Below are positions 29,601 to 39,113 of a stretch of 64,000 bases of DNA, piece by piece; the first letter of the stretch is position 1, and every line of letters starts with the position of its first letter. The notes beneath the pieces are model-generated. The model did not search any database and was not told the origin of the DNA. It was given only the letters and a program-made list of their open reading frames with translations. The stretch is from Cytobacillus solani. GTDB lineage: Bacteria; Bacillota; Bacilli; Bacillales; Cytobacillaceae. Made by a program: the position numbers and the translations under genes. The stretch spans positions 1,739,361 through 1,803,360 of the forward strand of contig NZ_LJIX01000006.1 of assembly GCF_001420595.1 (NCBI RefSeq), written 5' to 3'.

Positions 29601-29625
29601 ACCCTGTGTAACAGGGTTTCTTTTT
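29601..29625 (+). terminator. terminator after spoVE
   Basis: ACCCTGT and ACAGGGT pair around a GTA loop, followed by TTCTTTTT. Confidence 0.8.
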
Positions 29626-29640
29626 ATTTTTTATCGCAGA

Positions 29641-29755
29641 TTAACAGGCTGTAAGATCCCCACTAAGTGTGGATCAACAGGCCGTAAATGCCCGATTAGT
29701 TCAACTAACAATCAGTGGGGGATGAAGAAAACCCCCACTGATTGAAGTTTCATTT
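29641..29755. repeat. probable dispersed intergenic repeat with two hairpins
   Basis: A non-coding element inside the 320-bp gap before murG. GATCC-C-CAC pairs with GTG-T-GGATC (29655-29675). A second, very stable stem pairs CAATCAGTGGGGG (29709-29721) with CCCCCACTGATTG (29732-29744), 13 perfect base pairs. The sequence, ending in GATTGAAGTTTCATTTA, looks like a dispersed intergenic repeat that I remember from several Bacillus genomes; only one copy is in this window. The rest of the gap (29756-29914) holds a likely promoter for murG (TAGAAT at about 29850-29860). Confidence 0.55.
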
Positions 29756-29914
29756 AATAAAAAAGACATAATGCAGGATGATATACCTAAAATTTATTAC
29801 ATTTACATATCAAAACGTTTTCTGTTTTTAATCATAGGTTTTTATATAGTAGAATAGTGGAAAGTGAAGGCTCTATTTTATTTATATAATTTACTCGACT
29901 TTTGAGGTGAAAAG

Positions 29915-31003
29915 ATGAAGATTGTTGTTAGCGGCGGTGGAACAGGTGGACATATATACCCTGCACTAGCCCTTATTCGGGAAATACAAAAAGAAGAAAA
30001 AGACGTGGAATTTTTATATATTGGTACTGAAAAAGGATTAGAGAGTACAATTGTGCCAAGAGAAAATATTCCTTTCCAATCGATACATATAACAGGGTTT
30101 AGAAGAAAGCTATCATTTGAAAATATAAAAACCGTGCTCCGGTTTTTAAAAGGAGTGCGTGAGAGTAAAAGGATGCTGAAAGAGTTTAAGGCAGATGTTG
30201 TTATTGGAACAGGTGGTTATGTATGTGGTCCTGTCGTGTATGCTGCTGCAAAGCTAGGCATACCGACAATTATTCATGAACAAAATAGCGTCCCTGGCTT
30301 AACAAATAAATTTCTAAGTAAATATGTTGACCGAGTGGCAGTTTGTTTTGATGAAGCAAAGCAGTACTTCCCAAAAGAAAAAGTCGTCTTAACAGGAAAT
30401 CCTCGTGCATCAGAGGTTCTAGGGAAGGATGGGATTAGGGGGAGACTTTCGGTTGGTTTAAAAACCAATGTCCCGCTCGTATTAATTGTAGGCGGAAGCA
30501 GAGGAGCCAGACCAATCAATGAAGCGATCTTAAAATCTTTAACCGAACTTGGCGAAAAACCTTATCAGATATTATATGTAACTGGGGAAGTTCATTATGA
30601 AGAAGTAAAGAGGGAAGTTAACTTAATAGGAAATCCGAAAAACGTTATGATTAAACCGTTTGTACATAATATGCCTGAGGTTCTTGCTGGAACAGATTTA
30701 ACCGTTGCCAGATCAGGAGCAACAACACTAGCAGAATTAACTTCTTTGGGAATTCCTAGTATTTTAATTCCAAGTCCTTATGTAACAAATAATCATCAAG
30801 AAAAAAACGCAAGAGCATTGAGTGATCATGGGGCAGCAGTCCTCGTATTAGAAAAAGAATTAACAAGTAAAAAGCTGATTGAATGCATAGATCACATAAT
30901 AATGGATGATCAGAAAATGGTCGAAATGAAAAAATCAGCAAAAAAACTGGGTATACCTGACGCGGCTAAGAGACTTTACAATTTAATGGAAGAACTTGTG
31001 TGA
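29915..31003 (+). CDS. murG: undecaprenyldiphospho-muramoylpentapeptide beta-N-acetylglucosaminyltransferase
   Basis: MurG adds GlcNAc to lipid I, giving lipid II, at the cytoplasmic membrane face. The 362-residue GT28 enzyme starts [20 protein letters not shown], the first glycine-rich loop. The second is [13 protein letters not shown] (about 192-204). The donor-binding region is [23 protein letters not shown] (about 265-287) and NHQEKNAR follows. Shine-Dalgarno GAGGTG (29903-29908). It probably starts a new transcription unit with murB and divIB. Confidence 0.97.
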   Translation: MKIVVSGGGTGGHIYPALALIREIQKEEKDVEFLYIGTEKGLESTIVPRENIPFQSIHITGFRRKLSFENIKTVLRFLKGVRESKRMLKEFKADVVIGTGGYVCGPVVYAAAKLGIPTIIHEQNSVPGLTNKFLSKYVDRVAVCFDEAKQYFPKEKVVLTGNPRASEVLGKDGIRGRLSVGLKTNVPLVLIVGGSRGARPINEAILKSLTELGEKPYQILYVTGEVHYEEVKREVNLIGNPKNVMIKPFVHNMPEVLAGTDLTVARSGATTLAELTSLGIPSILIPSPYVTNNHQEKNARALSDHGAAVLVLEKELTSKKLIECIDHIIMDDQKMVEMKKSAKKLGIPDAAKRLYNLMEELV

Positions 31004-31022
31004 AATTAAAGAGATTGCATAG

Positions 31023-31038
31023 GAGGGCAGTAGCCCTC
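31023..31038 (+). other. small inverted repeat between murG and murB
   Basis: GAGGGC-AGTA-GCCCTC is a perfect 6-bp GC-rich hairpin 20 bases after the murG stop codon. It lacks a T-tract, so it may stabilise or pause the transcript rather than end it. Confidence 0.5.
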
Positions 31039-31098
31039 ATATGTATAAATGCATAAAATAGTATTATTTATTGATTTTGGAAGGGCGGGGAGATATTT

Positions 31099-32007
31099 GT
31101 GAATGAGTTTATTACAAAGCTCCAAGAATTAAATATTGGCATTGTGAAGGAAAATGAACTATTAGCTAATCATACAACAATGAAGATAGGTGGTCCAGCT
31201 GATATATTCATTGAACCATCCTCAATTGAAAATATGATTAAAACAATGGATTTAATAAATGAATATAACGTGAAATGGACAGCGATTGGCAGAGGGTCGA
31301 ATCTTCTTGTGTCAGATTTAGGGATAGAAGGTGCAGTAATTAAACTTGGACGAGGAATGTCCGGCCTTGCGGTAAACGGAACCGAAGTGAAGGCAGGTAG
31401 TGGTTATTCTTTAGTTAGTCTATCTACACAGCTGAGCAGACAAGGGCTGAGTGGACTAGAATTTGCTAGTGGAATCCCTGGCTCCGTAGGTGGAGCCGTC
31501 TTTATGAATGCGGGTGCACATGGATCTGATATTTCAAATATATTAACAAAGGCGCTCATTCTATTTGAGAACGGAAAAGTAGAATGGCTTTCAAATAAAG
31601 AGATGATGTTTTCGTATCGAACCTCTGTGCTCCAAAAGAAACGTCCCGGTGTTGTTCTAGAAGCTGTTTTCCAGCTGCAATCAGGAGACAAAGATGTTAT
31701 TTTCTCAGAAATGCAAAAAAACAAAGAATATCGTAAAGAAACACAGCCTTGGAATTTCCCATGTGCTGGCAGCATATTTAGAAATCCTCTGCCAAATCAC
31801 GCTGGGAAGCTTGTTCAGGATGCTGGATTAAAGGGGTATTCAATCGGAGGAGCAAAAATTTCCGATATGCACGGAAATTTCATTGTCAATACAGGCAATG
31901 CAACAGCACAGGATGTATTGTCATTAATTCGTTATATAAAGGAAAAAATTTATGAATTATATCAGATTGAAATGCATACTGAAGTGGAAATAATCGGTCG
32001 AAAGTAA
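31099..32007 (+). CDS. murB: UDP-N-acetylenolpyruvoylglucosamine reductase
   Basis: MurB is the FAD- and NADPH-dependent enzyme that makes UDP-MurNAc. The 302-residue protein is the short, type II form typical of Firmicutes. FAD-binding motifs are [20 protein letters not shown] and [15 protein letters not shown] (about 73-87); [18 protein letters not shown] (about 124-141) and the active-site CAGSIFRNP (about 221-229) are present. GTG start preceded by AGGGCGGGGAG. It lies between murG and divIB as in B. subtilis. Confidence 0.96.
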   Translation: MNEFITKLQELNIGIVKENELLANHTTMKIGGPADIFIEPSSIENMIKTMDLINEYNVKWTAIGRGSNLLVSDLGIEGAVIKLGRGMSGLAVNGTEVKAGSGYSLVSLSTQLSRQGLSGLEFASGIPGSVGGAVFMNAGAHGSDISNILTKALILFENGKVEWLSNKEMMFSYRTSVLQKKRPGVVLEAVFQLQSGDKDVIFSEMQKNKEYRKETQPWNFPCAGSIFRNPLPNHAGKLVQDAGLKGYSIGGAKISDMHGNFIVNTGNATAQDVLSLIRYIKEKIYELYQIEMHTEVEIIGRK

Positions 32008-32114
32008 CGGGAAATAATCCTTACTTATTCCATTTCTTGTGATATAATTATACTCTAATGATCCTAGATTTTTTGAATAAATGCGGCATGTATGAACGTG
32101 CCGTTATTTTCTCA

Positions 32115-32160
32115 ATTATTGCATCCTAAAGGCATATGCTCGTTTTTAGAATGCAATAAT
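32115..32160. other. long inverted repeat upstream of divIB
   Basis: ATTATTGCAT-C-CTAAA (32115-32130) pairs with TTTAG-A-ATGCAATAAT (32145-32160): a 15-bp stem with one mismatch and a 14-base loop. A second, smaller hairpin (CGGCA / TGCCG, about 32084-32103) ending in TTATTTT lies just before it and may be the terminator of the murG-murB unit. Neither is explained by the flanking genes. Confidence 0.55.
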
Positions 32161-32198
32161 CGGACAAGCAATTTTGTAAGGTCTTGAGGTGAAATGGA

Positions 32199-32999
32199 AT
32201 GGAAAATGGGAAAGTTGTCTCTCTTGAGGATCGAATTCCTAAACTTAAACAACAAAGGCGAAAAAAAGCAAATAGAAGACTTGTTTTTTTACTGCTTCTG
32301 TTCTTTTCAATTATTGTTTTTATCGTATATTTCCAATCACCTTTAAGCCATGTACATAAAATTGAAGTTTTAGGAAATTCTTTTTATAGTGACCATGAGC
32401 TGCTTGAAGCAGCTGGCCTTTCAAAAAGTACAAATATTTGGAAGGTGAAAGAAAAAATAGTTGAGGAGAAACTAAAGAAGCTTCCTGAAATTAAAGCTGC
32501 TGCTGTCAAAGTTGATTTACCGAATACCGTTTCGATCACTATAAGGGAATATAAACGGATTGCCTACATAAAAAAGGACAAGCATTATTTACCAGTGAAT
32601 GAAAATGGGAAAATATTGAAGGGGACTGGCGAGAATGAGGGGATTCCAGCGAATGCACCGATTCTTATTGGATTTTCTGAAGGAAATGTCCTGAATGAAA
32701 TGATTGAAGAATTGGGAATATTGCCAGATGAAGTATTTAATACTATTTCAGAAATTCATCATTCCCCGAAAGAGACGGATACCTATCATGTCACTCTTTT
32801 TATGAATGATGGATTTGAGGTAAGTGCAACAATTAGAAGCTTTTCAGAAAAAATGGCTCATTATCCTTCCATCGTAAGTCAATTAGACCCTGCTAAAGAG
32901 GGCGTTATTGACATAGAGGTCGGCTCTTATTTTAAAGCTTATGAACAAGAGGGAGCTGATGAAAATAAAGATGAAGAAGAAACTGAAGGTGAAGGGTAA
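32199..32999 (+). CDS. divIB: cell division protein DivIB (FtsQ family)
   Basis: DivIB is a bitopic septum protein that binds FtsL and DivIC. The 266-residue protein has a basic cytoplasmic tail (1-28), a membrane helix (about 29-48), a POTRA domain starting at VHKIEVLGNSFYSDHELLEAAG (about 53-74) and the beta domain with LIGFSEG and HVTLFMNDGFEVSATI. The C terminus is very acidic. ATG preceded by GAGGTGAAATG. It overlaps the start of ylxW. Confidence 0.93.
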   Translation: MENGKVVSLEDRIPKLKQQRRKKANRRLVFLLLLFFSIIVFIVYFQSPLSHVHKIEVLGNSFYSDHELLEAAGLSKSTNIWKVKEKIVEEKLKKLPEIKAAAVKVDLPNTVSITIREYKRIAYIKKDKHYLPVNENGKILKGTGENEGIPANAPILIGFSEGNVLNEMIEELGILPDEVFNTISEIHHSPKETDTYHVTLFMNDGFEVSATIRSFSEKMAHYPSIVSQLDPAKEGVIDIEVGSYFKAYEQEGADENKDEEETEGEG

Positions 33000-33681
33000 T
33001 CATGTAATATTTTCTCTCGTTTTTCTTGTTCTCGGCTATATTATTGCTTTTTCTTATCATGTGACGAAAAGTGAAGGAGAGAATACTGCTATTACAGGAA
33101 AACAGTGGGATAGAGATTTGGAGCTCCGAAATCAATTGGTTGATTTGGAGAAAAAAAATCTCACATTACAAAAGGAACTGCACGAGAAACAAGAGCAGGT
33201 TCGTGAAATTGAAAATGAATTATCTCAAGAAGCCCAAGTTTATTTTAATCTTGCGGAAGATGCAGAGAAACTAAGAATGTATCTTGGGAAAATTGATGTG
33301 AAGGGTCAAGGGGTAGAAGTCACTCTTTCGGATGGAGCCTATAACCCAGATGAAGAAAATATTAATAATTATATTGTTCATGAACAGCATGTTTTTAAGG
33401 TTATAAATGAACTGTATATTTCTGGTGCATCAGCCATTGCTATTAATGGGCAAAGGCTTACTCATAATTCCTATATTTTATGCAATGGTCCTGTAATTGA
33501 AATTGACGGTTATCAGCACCCAGCTCCCTTTGTAATATCGGCTATTGGAGATGCTGAAGTTTTATCTTCTGCATTAAATTTAACTGGAGGGGTGAAGGAT
33601 TCTTTAGTAAATGAGAATATCCAATTTACTTTAGAAGAAAAAGCTGAAGTCATAATGGAGCCATTATTACAGGCCTCTTAA
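32959..33681 (+). CDS. ylxW: DUF881 family membrane protein YlxW
   Basis: A DUF881 protein of 240 residues: an N-terminal membrane helix (about 12-30), a coiled coil (about 49-92, LEKKNLTLQKELHEKQEQVREIE) and a C-terminal globular domain exposed outside (VEVTLSDGAY, INGQRLTHNSYILCNGPVIEI). Function unknown; it lies in the division cluster next to its paralogue ylxX. The exact start is uncertain: I use the ATG at 32959 with GAGGG (32949-32953) before it; ATG 32941 or 32971 are alternatives. The 5' end overlaps divIB by about 40 bases. Confidence 0.85.
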   Translation: MKIKMKKKLKVKGNHVIFSLVFLVLGYIIAFSYHVTKSEGENTAITGKQWDRDLELRNQLVDLEKKNLTLQKELHEKQEQVREIENELSQEAQVYFNLAEDAEKLRMYLGKIDVKGQGVEVTLSDGAYNPDEENINNYIVHEQHVFKVINELYISGASAIAINGQRLTHNSYILCNGPVIEIDGYQHPAPFVISAIGDAEVLSSALNLTGGVKDSLVNENIQFTLEEKAEVIMEPLLQAS

Positions 33682-33783
33682 TTGAAAGGGCAAGTTATTT
33701 CCCAGGGAGAAGCTTCCCTTTTTGACCCCATACATAGTTAACGTCCACTTTTTAAATAAAGTTTGGAAAGCAAGGTGAAAAAC

Positions 33784-34518
33784 GTGGACAAAAAGAAAAA
33801 AAATTTTAGTTTTACTCTTATTGCTGTCGTTATAGGTTTTATGATTGCAATTCAGTTTCGAACGGTAAAGGAGCCGGAAGTCCGTGATACTCGTGATACA
33901 TGGCAGCTTCGTGATGACATTTTGAAAGAAAATGAGCTTCAGCTTAAGCTTATCCGTGAAGTTCAATCACATGAAGCAAAAATTGCCCAGTATGAAACGG
34001 AGCTAAAACATAGCAAGGAGCAAGTTTTAAGAGACACATTAGAGGAATTAAAGGTAGAGGCAGGACTAACAGAAGTGACTGGATATGGGATTATTTTATC
34101 AATTGAGCCTGTCATGGAAGATTTACTTATTGGTAAAACTGTATCCAATGTATCTCCTGATTTATTGAAAAGATTAGTAAATGAACTGAATATGTATGAA
34201 GCATCACATATAGCGATAGACAATCAACGTCTTATCAATACGACTGTTATCCGTGATATAAATAATGAAACAAAAATTGATGGACATTCGATTAAGAAAC
34301 TGCCATTTGAAATACTGGTGATTGCTGAAGATGCGAAGGGGGCTGAGAAATTATACAACAGGATGCAAGTTTCAAAATCAGCTGACGAATTTTTTGTTGA
34401 CAATTTACGGGTGAAAGTTATAAAACCAGAAGGAAGAATAACAATTCCCGCCTATCAAAATTCAATTAGAATTAGGGATATGAAGCCTGTGGATCCTGAA
34501 AAAGGAGGCAATTCTTAA
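33784..34518 (+). CDS. ylxX: DUF881 family membrane protein YlxX
   Basis: A second DUF881 protein, paralogous to YlxW, of 244 residues with the same plan: membrane helix (about 7-25), coiled coil (about 45-85) and external domain (GYGIILSIEP, AIDNQRLINTTVIRDIN). GTG 33784 is preferred because AAGGTGA (33772-33778) is five bases upstream; a TTG at 33763 precedes that site. The stop overlaps sbp as TAATG. Function unknown; conserved in this position in Bacilli. Confidence 0.85.
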   Translation: MDKKKKNFSFTLIAVVIGFMIAIQFRTVKEPEVRDTRDTWQLRDDILKENELQLKLIREVQSHEAKIAQYETELKHSKEQVLRDTLEELKVEAGLTEVTGYGIILSIEPVMEDLLIGKTVSNVSPDLLKRLVNELNMYEASHIAIDNQRLINTTVIRDINNETKIDGHSIKKLPFEILVIAEDAKGAEKLYNRMQVSKSADEFFVDNLRVKVIKPEGRITIPAYQNSIRIRDMKPVDPEKGGNS

Positions 34519-34880
34519 TGTGGCTTCCTGTGTTAGGCTTGATTATTGGTGTGATTCTTGGGTTATTTACAGATATAAAAGTATCTGAGGAGTACGCAAA
34601 TTACTTATCGATTGCTGTGCTTGCCGGCCTTGACACTCTCTTTGGAGGAATAAGGGCTCAACTGCAAAACATATATGATGAAAAAGTTTTTGTCTCAGGT
34701 TTCTTTTTTAATATTGTTCTTGCAGCAAGTTTGGCTTTTCTAGGTGTCCATCTTGGTGTAGACTTATATTTAGCTGCAGTATTTGCATTTGGGGTGAGAT
34801 TATTCCAAAATATTGCAGTAATTAGAAGAATATTATTAACGAAATGGACTGTAAATAAGGAAAAAACAGAAAAAAATTAA
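34518..34880 (+). CDS. sbp: small basic membrane protein Sbp (DUF1290)
   Basis: A 120-residue DUF1290 membrane protein with about three hydrophobic segments and the conserved cores IGVILGLFTDIKVSEEYANYL and AGLDTLFGGIRAQLQNIYDEKVF. Function unknown; it is the fixed neighbour of ftsA in Bacilli and Clostridia. Its start overlaps the ylxX stop, so it belongs to the same transcript. Confidence 0.92.
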   Translation: MWLPVLGLIIGVILGLFTDIKVSEEYANYLSIAVLAGLDTLFGGIRAQLQNIYDEKVFVSGFFFNIVLAASLAFLGVHLGVDLYLAAVFAFGVRLFQNIAVIRRILLTKWTVNKEKTEKN

Positions 34881-34887
34881 TTATTTT

Positions 34888-34917
34888 AAAGGGAAATAGG
34901 ATAGTTTTGACGAATTT
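34888..34917 (+). promoter_or_regulatory. candidate SigH promoter for ftsA-ftsZ
   Basis: AAAGGGAAA (34888-34896) matches the SigH -35 consensus RNAGGAWWW with one mismatch; after a 12-base spacer GACGAATTT (34909-34917) matches the -10 RNNGAATWW fully. B. subtilis ftsAZ has a SigH promoter (P2) used at sporulation onset. The rest of the 245-bp gap holds an imperfect inverted repeat (34936-35005) of unknown meaning. Confidence 0.5.
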
Positions 34918-35125
34918 TATAAATTAATTAAATTAGTATAGGGAAAAGAGGGGAGCTTCGTTGGGAAGAAAAACTCCAATTTTTTTGACTCCATCCTTTC
35001 CCTTTCGTACTAGAACTTGTTTGATTAGGCTCAATTATTGATGTTAGATTGTAACTTCACATGACGTTATATAATTAAATGATAAAAATGTTTAAGTTAT
35101 TGAATGCTAAAGGAGGTGCCAGAGA

Positions 35126-36415
35126 ATGAACAACAATGAAATATATGTAAGTCTTGACATCGGTACATCCAGTGTAAAGGTTATCATTGGAGAAATGGTC
35201 AATGACTCTTTAAATATTATTGGTGTCGGCAGTGTGAAGTCCGAAGGTTTAAGAAAAGGATCCATTGTTGATATAGATGAAACCGTTCATTCGATAAGGA
35301 AAGCAATTGAACAGGCTGAGAGAATGATAGGAATGGAAATTACTAGTGTAATAGTTGGTATTACCGGGAATCATGTTATGCTTCAGCCTTCACATGGTGT
35401 AGTTGCAGTCTCTAGTGAGAATAGGGAAATATCTAACGAGGATGTTGCTAGAGTTATTGATGCAGCACAAGTCGTTTCCATTCCACCAGAAAGAGATATT
35501 ATTGATGTTATTCCTAGGCAATTTATTGTCGATGGGCTAGATGAAATTAATGATCCTCGCGGGATGATAGGTGTCCGTTTAGAAATGGAAGGAACGATCA
35601 TTACCGGATCGAAGACAATATTACATAATACATTACGCTGTGTTGAACGCGCTGGTCTGGAGATTATTGATATTACACTTCAGCCTTTAGCTGCAGGGGC
35701 ATATGCATTGTCCAAGGATGAAAAAAATCTTGGTGTTGCCCTTGTTGATATTGGTGGTGGATCAACGACTATTGCACTGTTTGAGCAAGGAATTCTTAAA
35801 GCTACAAGTGTCTTACCTGTTGGCGGGGATCATATTACAAAAGATTTATCGATTGGCCTTCGCACGTCTACAGAGGATGCAGAAAAAATAAAAACGAAAT
35901 ATGGATATGCTTTCTATGACCATGCATCTGAAGATGAAGTCTTTAGCGTTCCAATTATCGGCAGTGACCAGCATCAGCAATTTAATCAGCTGGAAATCTC
36001 CGATATTATCGAAGCAAGAATGGAAGAAATCTTTGATCTCATCCAAAATGAAATAAGACGTTTAGGTACCCATGATTTGCCTGGAGGGTATGTATTGTCA
36101 GGCGGGGTGGCAAACACTCAAGGAATACTTGAATTAGCACAGGATGTTTTCCAAAATCGGGTTCGTATTGCAATTCCGGATTATATTGGTGTGAGAGAGC
36201 CTCAATATACAACGGCTGTAGGACTCATTAAATTTGCGTATAAAAATGCAAAGCTGCAAGGTAGAAAAATGGGAGGACCAGCCCCTGCCAATACTCAGGA
36301 AATGAAAGAAAAACGTGTACAAAAACAACCGCAACCGAAAACAAAGCCGGAAAAACAACCGGAAGAAAAAATTACATCAAGAGTGAAGAAGTTCCTTGGA
36401 TACTTTTTTGAGTAA
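35126..36415 (+). CDS. ftsA: cell division protein FtsA
   Basis: FtsA is an actin-fold ATPase that tethers FtsZ to the membrane. The 429-residue protein has the phosphate-1 motif [17 protein letters not shown] (about 7-23), the SHS2 domain (about 85-165), phosphate-2 [17 protein letters not shown] (about 206-222) and the adenosine motif [14 protein letters not shown] (about 321-334). The C terminus [11 protein letters not shown] is the amphipathic membrane-targeting helix. Shine-Dalgarno AAGGAGGTG (35110-35118). ftsZ follows after 44 bases. Confidence 0.97.
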   Translation: MNNNEIYVSLDIGTSSVKVIIGEMVNDSLNIIGVGSVKSEGLRKGSIVDIDETVHSIRKAIEQAERMIGMEITSVIVGITGNHVMLQPSHGVVAVSSENREISNEDVARVIDAAQVVSIPPERDIIDVIPRQFIVDGLDEINDPRGMIGVRLEMEGTIITGSKTILHNTLRCVERAGLEIIDITLQPLAAGAYALSKDEKNLGVALVDIGGGSTTIALFEQGILKATSVLPVGGDHITKDLSIGLRTSTEDAEKIKTKYGYAFYDHASEDEVFSVPIIGSDQHQQFNQLEISDIIEARMEEIFDLIQNEIRRLGTHDLPGGYVLSGGVANTQGILELAQDVFQNRVRIAIPDYIGVREPQYTTAVGLIKFAYKNAKLQGRKMGGPAPANTQEMKEKRVQKQPQPKTKPEKQPEEKITSRVKKFLGYFFE

Positions 36416-36459
36416 AAATGGTGTTCTTTAGGAACATCGACGAATTAGGAGGATTTGTC

Positions 36460-37605
36460 ATGTTGGAATTTGATACTAATTTAGATTCATTAGCAACGAT
36501 AAAAGTCATCGGCGTTGGCGGCGGCGGTAACAACGCGGTTAACCGAATGATTGAACATGGTGTACAAGGTGTAGAATTCATAGCCGTTAATACGGATGCA
36601 CAAGCTTTAAATCTATCAAAAGCAGAAATTAAAATGCAAATTGGCGGAAAGCTAACTCGAGGTCTAGGAGCGGGTGCTAACCCTGAAGTTGGAAAAAAAG
36701 CTGCAGAAGAGAGCAAAGAGCAAATTGAAGAAGCGTTAAAAGGGGCAGACATGGTTTTCGTTACTGCTGGAATGGGTGGCGGAACAGGAACAGGTGCGGC
36801 TCCTGTTATTGCCCAAATCGCCCGTGATTTAGGTGCTTTGACAGTAGGTGTTGTTACCCGTCCATTCACTTTTGAAGGCCGTAAACGTTCAACACAGGCC
36901 GCGGGTGGAATTGCTTCTATGAAGGAAGCGGTAGACACACTTATTGTTATCCCTAATGATCGATTATTAGAAATTGTTGATAAAAGCACGCCGATGTTGG
37001 AAGCTTTTCGTGAAGCTGATAATGTCCTTCGTCAAGGGGTACAAGGGATCTCTGATTTGATTGCGACTCCAGGATTGATCAATCTTGATTTTGCCGATGT
37101 AAAAACAATAATGTCGAACCAGGGATCAGCCCTCATGGGTATTGGGATTGCTGCAGGTGAAAATCGTGCAGCTGAAGCAGCAAAGAAAGCTATTTCCTCT
37201 CCATTACTTGAAAAGTCAATTGATGGTGCTCAAGGGGTACTAATGAACATAACAGGCGGTACGAACTTAAGCCTATATGAAGTTCAAGAAGCAGCAGATA
37301 TTGTAGCTACAGCATCTGATCAGGATGTTAACATGATCTTTGGGTCTGTTATTAATGAGGACTTAAATGATGAAATTGTTGTAACAGTTATCGCAACAGG
37401 ATTTAATGAGGACGTAGTACAGGTCAAACAGCAGACAAGACCTTCATTTGGGCAACAACCAAAGCAAAATCCAATGGGAACTGTGAAGCGTGAGCAAAAG
37501 AGAGAAGAAATTTCACATGAACCAGTGAGAAATACTCCTTCTCAACAAGCTGATGAAACATTAGATATCCCAACATTCTTGCGTAACCGAAATAGAAGAC
37601 GCTAA
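36460..37605 (+). CDS. ftsZ: cell division protein FtsZ
   Basis: FtsZ is the tubulin-like GTPase that forms the Z ring. The 381-residue protein starts [20 protein letters not shown]; the tubulin signature [10 protein letters not shown] is at about 106-115 and the T7 loop [11 protein letters not shown] near 208-218. A variable linker (about 318-362) precedes the C-terminal peptide [12 protein letters not shown] that binds FtsA, SepF and EzrA. ATG 36460 follows TTAGGAGGA (36446-36454); an earlier in-frame start at 36418 overlaps the gap after ftsA and is unconserved. Confidence 0.98.
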   Translation: MLEFDTNLDSLATIKVIGVGGGGNNAVNRMIEHGVQGVEFIAVNTDAQALNLSKAEIKMQIGGKLTRGLGAGANPEVGKKAAEESKEQIEEALKGADMVFVTAGMGGGTGTGAAPVIAQIARDLGALTVGVVTRPFTFEGRKRSTQAAGGIASMKEAVDTLIVIPNDRLLEIVDKSTPMLEAFREADNVLRQGVQGISDLIATPGLINLDFADVKTIMSNQGSALMGIGIAAGENRAAEAAKKAISSPLLEKSIDGAQGVLMNITGGTNLSLYEVQEAADIVATASDQDVNMIFGSVINEDLNDEIVVTVIATGFNEDVVQVKQQTRPSFGQQPKQNPMGTVKREQKREEISHEPVRNTPSQQADETLDIPTFLRNRNRRR

Positions 37606-37623
37606 GATAAATTAATATACAAG

Positions 37624-37657
37624 AAGACATGCTCTCTTTGGAGAGCATGTCTTTTTT
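37624..37657 (+). terminator. terminator after ftsZ
   Basis: AAGACATGCTCTC pairs with GAGAGCATGTCTT (13 bp, loop TTTG) and is followed by a T-run. It ends the dcw cluster. Confidence 0.95.
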
Positions 37658-37676
37658 ATTACAAAAATAAGTATTA

Positions 37677-37781
37677 CTATTTTTGAATTTGAGTATTGTC
37701 TAACGCAAGCAGCTTAGCATCCATTGGACTTGCCTTTCCATCTAACGATAAGTATAATCCAACATCGAATCGCATTTGCAC
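37677..37781 (-). CDS. possible 34-aa small ORF downstream of hmp
   Basis: A GTG-initiated frame of 34 codons, MQMRFDVGLYLSLDGKAS..., ends with TAG. AAAGGTAA on the minus strand (37788-37795) lies a good distance before the GTG. I do not recognise it. The composition is protein-like, but a frame of this length can arise by chance, and it could be the tail of a decayed gene. It lies 69 bases after the hmp stop codon, in the gap between hmp and the ftsZ terminator that nothing else explains. Confidence 0.3.
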   Translation of the reverse strand: MQMRFDVGLYLSLDGKASPMDAKLLALDNTQIQK

Positions 37782-37850
37782 ATTGTGTTACCTTTATTTC
37801 GTTTGTGATGGCCCGGTCCAACCGTGCTTAGCAAGGCACTTACGCATTTT

Positions 37851-39080
37851 TTACGCATGCTTAGGTTCTTTTAATTCCATAGCTGGACCAAAGAATTCAT
37901 AGCGAATATTTTCTCTTTTAAATCCTGCTTCTATTAAAGCTTCGAACATGGCTTGCATAAATACAACCGGTCCGCACATATATACTATTGATTCTTTATC
38001 ACTGACTATTGTTTTCATCCAATCCGCTGTAATGAATCCTTCTTTATCAAATCTTTTTTCTTCTTTGTCAAGATCTGTAGGCTTTTCGTAGCAGAAATAG
38101 CTAGTAATAGCCTCGTTAGCCAGGTCAATTTGTTTTACTTCATTTGAAAATGCATGCACATTTCCGTTGATCGCCGCATGTATAAACACGGTTTTCTTAT
38201 TCTTATCTGCCAAGTGGTTAAGCATGCTTAGCATCGGTGTAATTCCTACCCCACCGCTAAGCAGCAAGATGGATTTGTCATTGTTTTCCTCTAATACAAA
38301 ATCGCCAGCAGGAGCACTAATTTTAACGAGGTCACCGACTTGAATTTCATTATGCAAGTAGGTAGAGACGATGCCAGCCGGTTTATTATTTATTTCATCT
38401 TCTCGTTTTACTGAAATACGATAATATTCTTTATTTGGAGAGGTGGATAAACTATATTGACGAATATGTGTGAATTTCTGTCCAGGAATATTTGTTAGCT
38501 TGAGGCTAATATATTGTCCTGGTGTATAATCTGTAATTTCTCCCCCATCAGCAGGTTTGAAATAAAAAGATTTAATGCACTCACTCTCTTGAACAATTTT
38601 TTCTACTTTGAAATTCTTGAAATCCTTCCAGCCACCTGGCTGATTTTCAGCTGCCTCGTACATGCCTTTCTCAACGCCAATAAACGCATCTGCAATGACA
38701 CTATAAGCTTTTGCCCATGCATCAATAATTTCTTCTGTGGCAGCGTCTTGAAGAACCTCTTTAATTGCTAATAACAAATGCTCGCCAACGATTGGATAAT
38801 GCTCTGGTTGGATTCCTAATGAACGGTGTTTATGAGCGATTTGAGTGACTACAGGGATTATTGCATCGAGCTGATCAATATACTTAGCCGCTGCATAAAC
38901 TGTGCTGGCAAGTGCCTTTTGCTGACGGCCTTGTTTTTGATTTGCATGATTAAAAATATTTAATAATTCTGGGTGTTTTTTGAACATTAATTCATAGAAC
39001 GTTTTTGTGATCGCTTCTCCATGCTGTTCCAAAACAGGAACAGTACTTTTAATAATATCAATTGTTTTTTGTTCTAACAT
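37851..39080 (-). CDS. hmp: flavohemoglobin, nitric oxide dioxygenase
   Basis: Hmp oxidises nitric oxide to nitrate using O2 and NAD(P)H. The 409-residue protein has a globin domain (1-140; proximal His in AHKHRSLGIQPEHYPIVGEHLL, about 83-104), a ferredoxin-reductase FAD domain (about 150-260; RQYSLS near 207-212) and an NAD domain (LLLSGGVGITPMLSMLNHL, about 275-293; VYMCGPVVFMQAM near 372-384). AAAGGAG precedes the ATG on the minus strand. It is inserted between ftsZ and spoIIGA, where B. subtilis has bpr. Transcription is opposite to all neighbours. A -10 TATAAT and a Crp/Fnr-type palindrome lie upstream. Confidence 0.96.
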   Translation of the reverse strand: MLEQKTIDIIKSTVPVLEQHGEAITKTFYELMFKKHPELLNIFNHANQKQGRQQKALASTVYAAAKYIDQLDAIIPVVTQIAHKHRSLGIQPEHYPIVGEHLLLAIKEVLQDAATEEIIDAWAKAYSVIADAFIGVEKGMYEAAENQPGGWKDFKNFKVEKIVQESECIKSFYFKPADGGEITDYTPGQYISLKLTNIPGQKFTHIRQYSLSTSPNKEYYRISVKREDEINNKPAGIVSTYLHNEIQVGDLVKISAPAGDFVLEENNDKSILLLSGGVGITPMLSMLNHLADKNKKTVFIHAAINGNVHAFSNEVKQIDLANEAITSYFCYEKPTDLDKEEKRFDKEGFITADWMKTIVSDKESIVYMCGPVVFMQAMFEALIEAGFKRENIRYEFFGPAMELKEPKHA

Positions 39081-39113
39081 GTTGAAAAACTCCTTTTTTC
39101 TATTTTCCCTGTC

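Noticed and set aside
34936-35005. Imperfect inverted repeat before ftsA as a terminator or riboswitch
   Set aside because: The arms GGGAAAAGAGGGGAG and its partner need several mismatches and shifts; too loose to call a defined element.
36372-36989. 205-codon minus-strand frame opposite ftsZ
   Set aside because: Antisense shadow of the highly conserved ftsZ coding sequence; composition rich in Pro, Ser and Ala as usual for such shadows.
37696-37902. Plus-strand 68-codon frame between ftsZ and hmp
   Set aside because: It overlaps the 3' end of hmp in antisense, has no Shine-Dalgarno and a composition rich in Cys and Ser typical of a shadow frame.
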